DNA of 8,290 nucleotides, taken from positions 1 through 8,290 of the forward strand of contig LNGD01000071.1 in NCBI GenBank assembly GCA_001587675.1, read 5' to 3'. The notes beneath the pieces were generated by a model that had not been told where the DNA came from, did no database searches, and worked only from the letters and a program-made list of their open reading frames with translations. The DNA comes from Candidatus Methanofastidiosum methylothiophilum (GTDB taxonomy: Archaea; Methanobacteriota_B; Thermococci; Methanofastidiosales; Methanofastidiosaceae). Position numbers and translations under genes: made by a program. The number at the start of each line of letters is the position of its first letter. Position 1 is the stretch's first letter. Positions 6,318 to 8,290 of the stretch are shown here, piece after piece.

Positions 6318-6671
6318 ATGAAGAAGATTTTAATTATTATGCCCTTAGCATTGCTAATACTTTTCTTAGGTTGTACAAGTAGTGCTTTAACAACAATGAA
6401 ATTTCAACCAATGCAGTGCGAACAGACCCCTTGGGAAAAATGGTATGCTGATGGGAATATACAGTTTGTCAAGGCACCAACTGACAGTGAATTAATAGTG
6501 GCATACTACAGCAATGTATATAAGATCGAACTCACTGAAGTTAAAAAAGTAGAATCTGGGAATGCTGTATGTGAAGCATGTGGCGTTTGTCCAACAAGCT
6601 ATTATTTCAGTGCTAAGGTAAAATCATCAAATTTAGCAAAGATGACAGAATTAAAATGGACAAAGATTTAA
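6318..6671 (+). CDS. Small four-cysteine lipoprotein, function unknown
   Basis: A 117-residue protein with an N-terminal KK-hydrophobic signal ending in the lipobox LFLGC, so Cys19 should be lipidated and the protein anchored to the outer face of the cell membrane. The mature part has four further cysteines: Cys34 in the motif QCEQTPWEKW, and Cys85, Cys88 and Cys91 in a CxxCxxC cluster followed by PTSYYF. Between them lies a beta-rich stretch (ELIVAYYSNVYKIELTEV). The cysteines could form disulfides or hold a metal; the sequence does not decide. I do not recognise the family. The ATG at 6318 is preferred over the in-frame GTG at 6309 because it has GAGGTGAT at ideal distance and KK immediately follows. 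It has its own promoter and terminator, so co-function with its neighbours is not implied. Confidence 0.75.
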   Translation: MKKILIIMPLALLILFLGCTSSALTTMKFQPMQCEQTPWEKWYADGNIQFVKAPTDSELIVAYYSNVYKIELTEVKKVESGNAVCEACGVCPTSYYFSAKVKSSNLAKMTELKWTKI

Positions 6672-6681
6672 TTACCAATAT

Positions 6682-6693
6682 CTTTTTTCTTTT
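6682..6693 (+). terminator. T-rich terminator after the lipoprotein gene
   Basis: CTTTTTTCTTTT about 10 nt after the stop codon, consistent with archaeal oligo-T termination. Confidence 0.5.
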
Positions 6694-6738
6694 ATAACCT
6701 CTATAAATTTTCTTTATTAATATGTTTATGCATTACTA

Positions 6739-6746
6739 TTTATAAG
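6739..6746 (+). promoter_or_regulatory. Possible TATA box of the geranylgeranyl-reductase-family gene
   Basis: TTTATAAG lies only about 20 bp (centre to A) before the ATG at 6762, slightly too close for a leaderless start there. It would fit a start at the in-frame GTG at 6768. A second box, TATAAATT at 6702-6709, would give a leader of about 30 nt. No Shine-Dalgarno site is seen before either codon, so the promoter and start remain undecided. Confidence 0.4.
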
Positions 6747-6761
6747 ACAATCTAACAATCT

Positions 6762-7844
6762 ATGAATGTGGATGTAACAGTTATTGGGGCGGGTCCGAGT
6801 GGGCTAATAGCATCTAGATGTCTAATAGATAACGGATACAGAGTTAATATTATTGAAGAGCATAAGACTGTAGGTAAACCTGTTGCATGTTCTGGCCTTA
6901 TAGGAAGTGACTTCTTCAGTCATTTTAGAAAATTTGACGTCAAGGATTCAATCAAGAACAGAATAGATGGGGCTATAGTCTACCTTGGAAATGACTCATT
7001 TGAGCTTGGAAGGAAGGGTGTATCCTTTGTAGTCGATAGGGAAGCTTTTGATCAGTGCCTTTCAAGAGGTCTGGATATATCACTTAGTGAAAAGTTCCTT
7101 TCATTTGAGCGTAAAGAAGATAGTATAATCACTAAGACCAGTAAAAGGAAAATTACATCAGACATATTAATTGGGGCAGACGGTCCATTGTCAAAGATCA
7201 GAGCCCAAGACTTTGATTTTAATTTAAGATACTTTAAGGGCTATCAGGTAAGGGTCAAAGCAGATTTATCGCTTGAAAATTTTGTTGAAGTGCATATACA
7301 AAGACCTTTTTTTAATTGGATTATTCCTGAAGGCGATGGTATCTTTAGAATAGGGACAGTTTCAGACAGCTCCGAATCTCTCTATAGATTTCTAAAGAAA
7401 AAGAAAATCAAAGAAAAACCCATCGAAGTCCAGGCCGGCATTATTCCAGTTGGGAAAGGAGAGATTTACAAAGACAAGGTTTTTCTTTTAGGTGATGCAG
7501 CGTGTCATGTGAAACCACTTTCAGGCGGCGGTGTATACTATGGTGCTTTGGCTTCTGAGTGTCTTGTTGAATCTATAGTTTTAGGCAATTATACCGAATA
7601 CCAGAAAAAATGTAATGAGCTAATAGGAAAGGAAATATCTAGGGGACTTCTATTCAGAAAAATATATGAAAATCTAAGTGACGATGAAATCAGAGCAATT
7701 TTTGACTTCATCAAATCAAAAAAACATATTCTTGATAAATCTGGAAGTTTCGATGAACATTATAAAACTATTATTTCCTTGACTAAAGATCCTAAAATCA
7801 TTAGGTTACTACCATTTATTATTAAATCATTTTTTAGATCTTAG
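6762..7844 (+). CDS. Geranylgeranyl reductase family FAD-dependent oxidoreductase
   Basis: A 360-residue flavoprotein of the geranylgeranyl reductase (GGR) family, whose archaeal members saturate the isoprenoid chains of ether lipids or related prenyl compounds at the membrane surface. The FAD-binding Rossmann motif GAGPSG is at residues 9-14, with Glu32/Glu33 ending the second strand. KPVACSGLIG (39-48) carries a Cys at the place of the conserved Cys of this family. VDREAFDQ (91-98) is the usual Asp-Arg segment, ILIGADGPLSKIR (135-147) the second FAD motif, and GDAACHVKPLSGGGVYYG (244-261) the third. FFNWIIPEG resembles the aromatic-x-W-x-x-P motif of archaeal GGRs. The exact substrate cannot be told: paralogues are common in methanogens and not all act on core lipids. 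The start may be ATG 6762 or GTG 6768. The last residues (LLPFIIKSFFRS) are hydrophobic-basic and could touch the membrane. Confidence 0.88.
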   Translation: MNVDVTVIGAGPSGLIASRCLIDNGYRVNIIEEHKTVGKPVACSGLIGSDFFSHFRKFDVKDSIKNRIDGAIVYLGNDSFELGRKGVSFVVDREAFDQCLSRGLDISLSEKFLSFERKEDSIITKTSKRKITSDILIGADGPLSKIRAQDFDFNLRYFKGYQVRVKADLSLENFVEVHIQRPFFNWIIPEGDGIFRIGTVSDSSESLYRFLKKKKIKEKPIEVQAGIIPVGKGEIYKDKVFLLGDAACHVKPLSGGGVYYGALASECLVESIVLGNYTEYQKKCNELIGKEISRGLLFRKIYENLSDDEIRAIFDFIKSKKHILDKSGSFDEHYKTIISLTKDPKIIRLLPFIIKSFFRS

Positions 7845-7854
7845 AGGTTAATAA

Positions 7855-7862
7855 TTTAAATA
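7855..7862 (+). promoter_or_regulatory. Weak TATA-like box before the nuclease gene
   Basis: TTTAAATA about 23 bp before the ATG at 7882. No Shine-Dalgarno site precedes that ATG. If real, it implies a leaderless transcript independent of the upstream gene, which ends 37 nt earlier without an obvious T-tract. Confidence 0.3.
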
Positions 7863-7881
7863 TTGTTCTGAAATAAAATAT

Positions 7882-8290
7882 ATGAAAAATTTGTATAATC
7901 CTTTAAATGATCTATTTGATGATGTCGTATTTGTATCAAAAATTAAGAGTAAGCTCCCCAAACTTTTCCATATTGCTGAAATTGAATCTTCAAGAGCTGG
8001 AAAAATTGGGATGGAAGTTGGGTCATTAAGAGAAAAAATAATTATCGCCCTACTAATTAAAAAATATGGCTTAAAAAGAGTAAATCCTGATATTTCTATT
8101 ACCGCGTCAGAAACAGATGTTCTTATTGACGGTAAGCCAGTATCGATAAAAACTATAACTGGAGCTGGTAGAGTTAAAGCAGTATGGACGGTAGATGCAA
8201 AAAGTTCAAAAAATTTCATAAATAATTATTCCCCAAAATGTGATATGCTATTAGTTCAAATATTTTGGAATTCTAGCAGGGGCGGTTTTT
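7882..8290 (+). CDS. PD-(D/E)XK nuclease, probable type II restriction endonuclease, 3' partial
   Basis: The first 136 residues of a gene that continues past the right edge. After an N-terminal region, GMEVGSLREKIIIALLIKKYG (residues 43-63) gives a helix with Glu51. It is followed by SETDVLIDGKPVSIKT (residues 76-91). Asp79 on one strand and Lys90 on the next, with a hydrophobic-x-Lys end, fit the PD-(D/E)XK nuclease core; here the middle acidic residue is replaced by Ser88 (SIK), a variation seen in some restriction enzymes. The downstream segment (AVWTVDAKSSKNF, then CDMLLVQIFW) resembles the conserved parts of ThaI-like type II enzymes, though that comparison is from memory. A partner methyltransferase would be expected just beyond the window. 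A DNA-repair or other nuclease is possible. The start ATG follows an AT-rich leader with no ribosome site. Confidence 0.65.
   Translation, partial: MKNLYNPLNDLFDDVVFVSKIKSKLPKLFHIAEIESSRAGKIGMEVGSLREKIIIALLIKKYGLKRVNPDISITASETDVLIDGKPVSIKTITGAGRVKAVWTVDAKSSKNFINNYSPKCDMLLVQIFWNSSRGGF

Noticed and set aside
7848..8219. Reverse-strand 123-codon reading frame at the right end.
   Set aside because: It lies opposite the nuclease gene, whose PD-(D/E)XK motifs make the + strand the coding one.

Overview
The window looks like chromosomal DNA from an AT-rich methanogenic euryarchaeon. Four points support this. Transketolase is split into two subunits. There is a geranylgeranyl-reductase-family flavoprotein, typical of archaeal lipid metabolism. 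A small eight-cysteine protein matches the methanogenesis marker 9 type. Signals are archaeal: TATA boxes, T-tract terminators, and Shine-Dalgarno sites of the GGAGG/GGTGAT kind beside apparently leaderless starts. I cannot fix the lineage; a deep-branching group such as Methanofastidiosa is only a guess.

Positions 1-3015 (+ strand) hold a tight operon for the non-oxidative pentose phosphate pathway: transketolase N-terminal subunit (5' end cut by the window), transketolase C-terminal subunit (ATGA overlap), a small transaldolase and ribulose-phosphate 3-epimerase. Together they interconvert triose, tetrose, pentose, hexose and heptulose phosphates, giving a route to ribose-5-phosphate and erythrose-4-phosphate without the oxidative branch. 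Ribose-5-phosphate isomerase is not in the window.

Positions 2990-4580 (- strand) hold two genes. The first is the Cys-rich marker 9-like protein, whose 3' end overlaps the epimerase gene tail to tail. The second is a secreted or membrane protein with a bactofilin-like beta-repeat domain and a multi-pass membrane domain.

Positions 4581-5262 contain no intact gene. They hold a decayed HepT/DUF86 HEPN toxin gene on the - strand, with two in-frame stops and a lost start frame, and then the promoter of the next + strand gene.

Positions 5263-7844 (+ strand) hold three genes, each with its own promoter or terminator. They are a ZnuA/TroA-type binding protein with a C-terminal membrane anchor, apparently starting at a non-standard ATA codon; a small four-cysteine lipoprotein; and the geranylgeranyl-reductase-family protein. 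From 7882 a PD-(D/E)XK nuclease gene, probably a type II restriction enzyme, runs off the right edge.

I found no tRNA, rRNA, CRISPR array, insertion sequence or phage genes. The oddest items are the ATA start, the binding protein lacking two usual metal ligands, the three-lesion HepT relic, and the duplicated Cys-cluster protein with a leaderless start.
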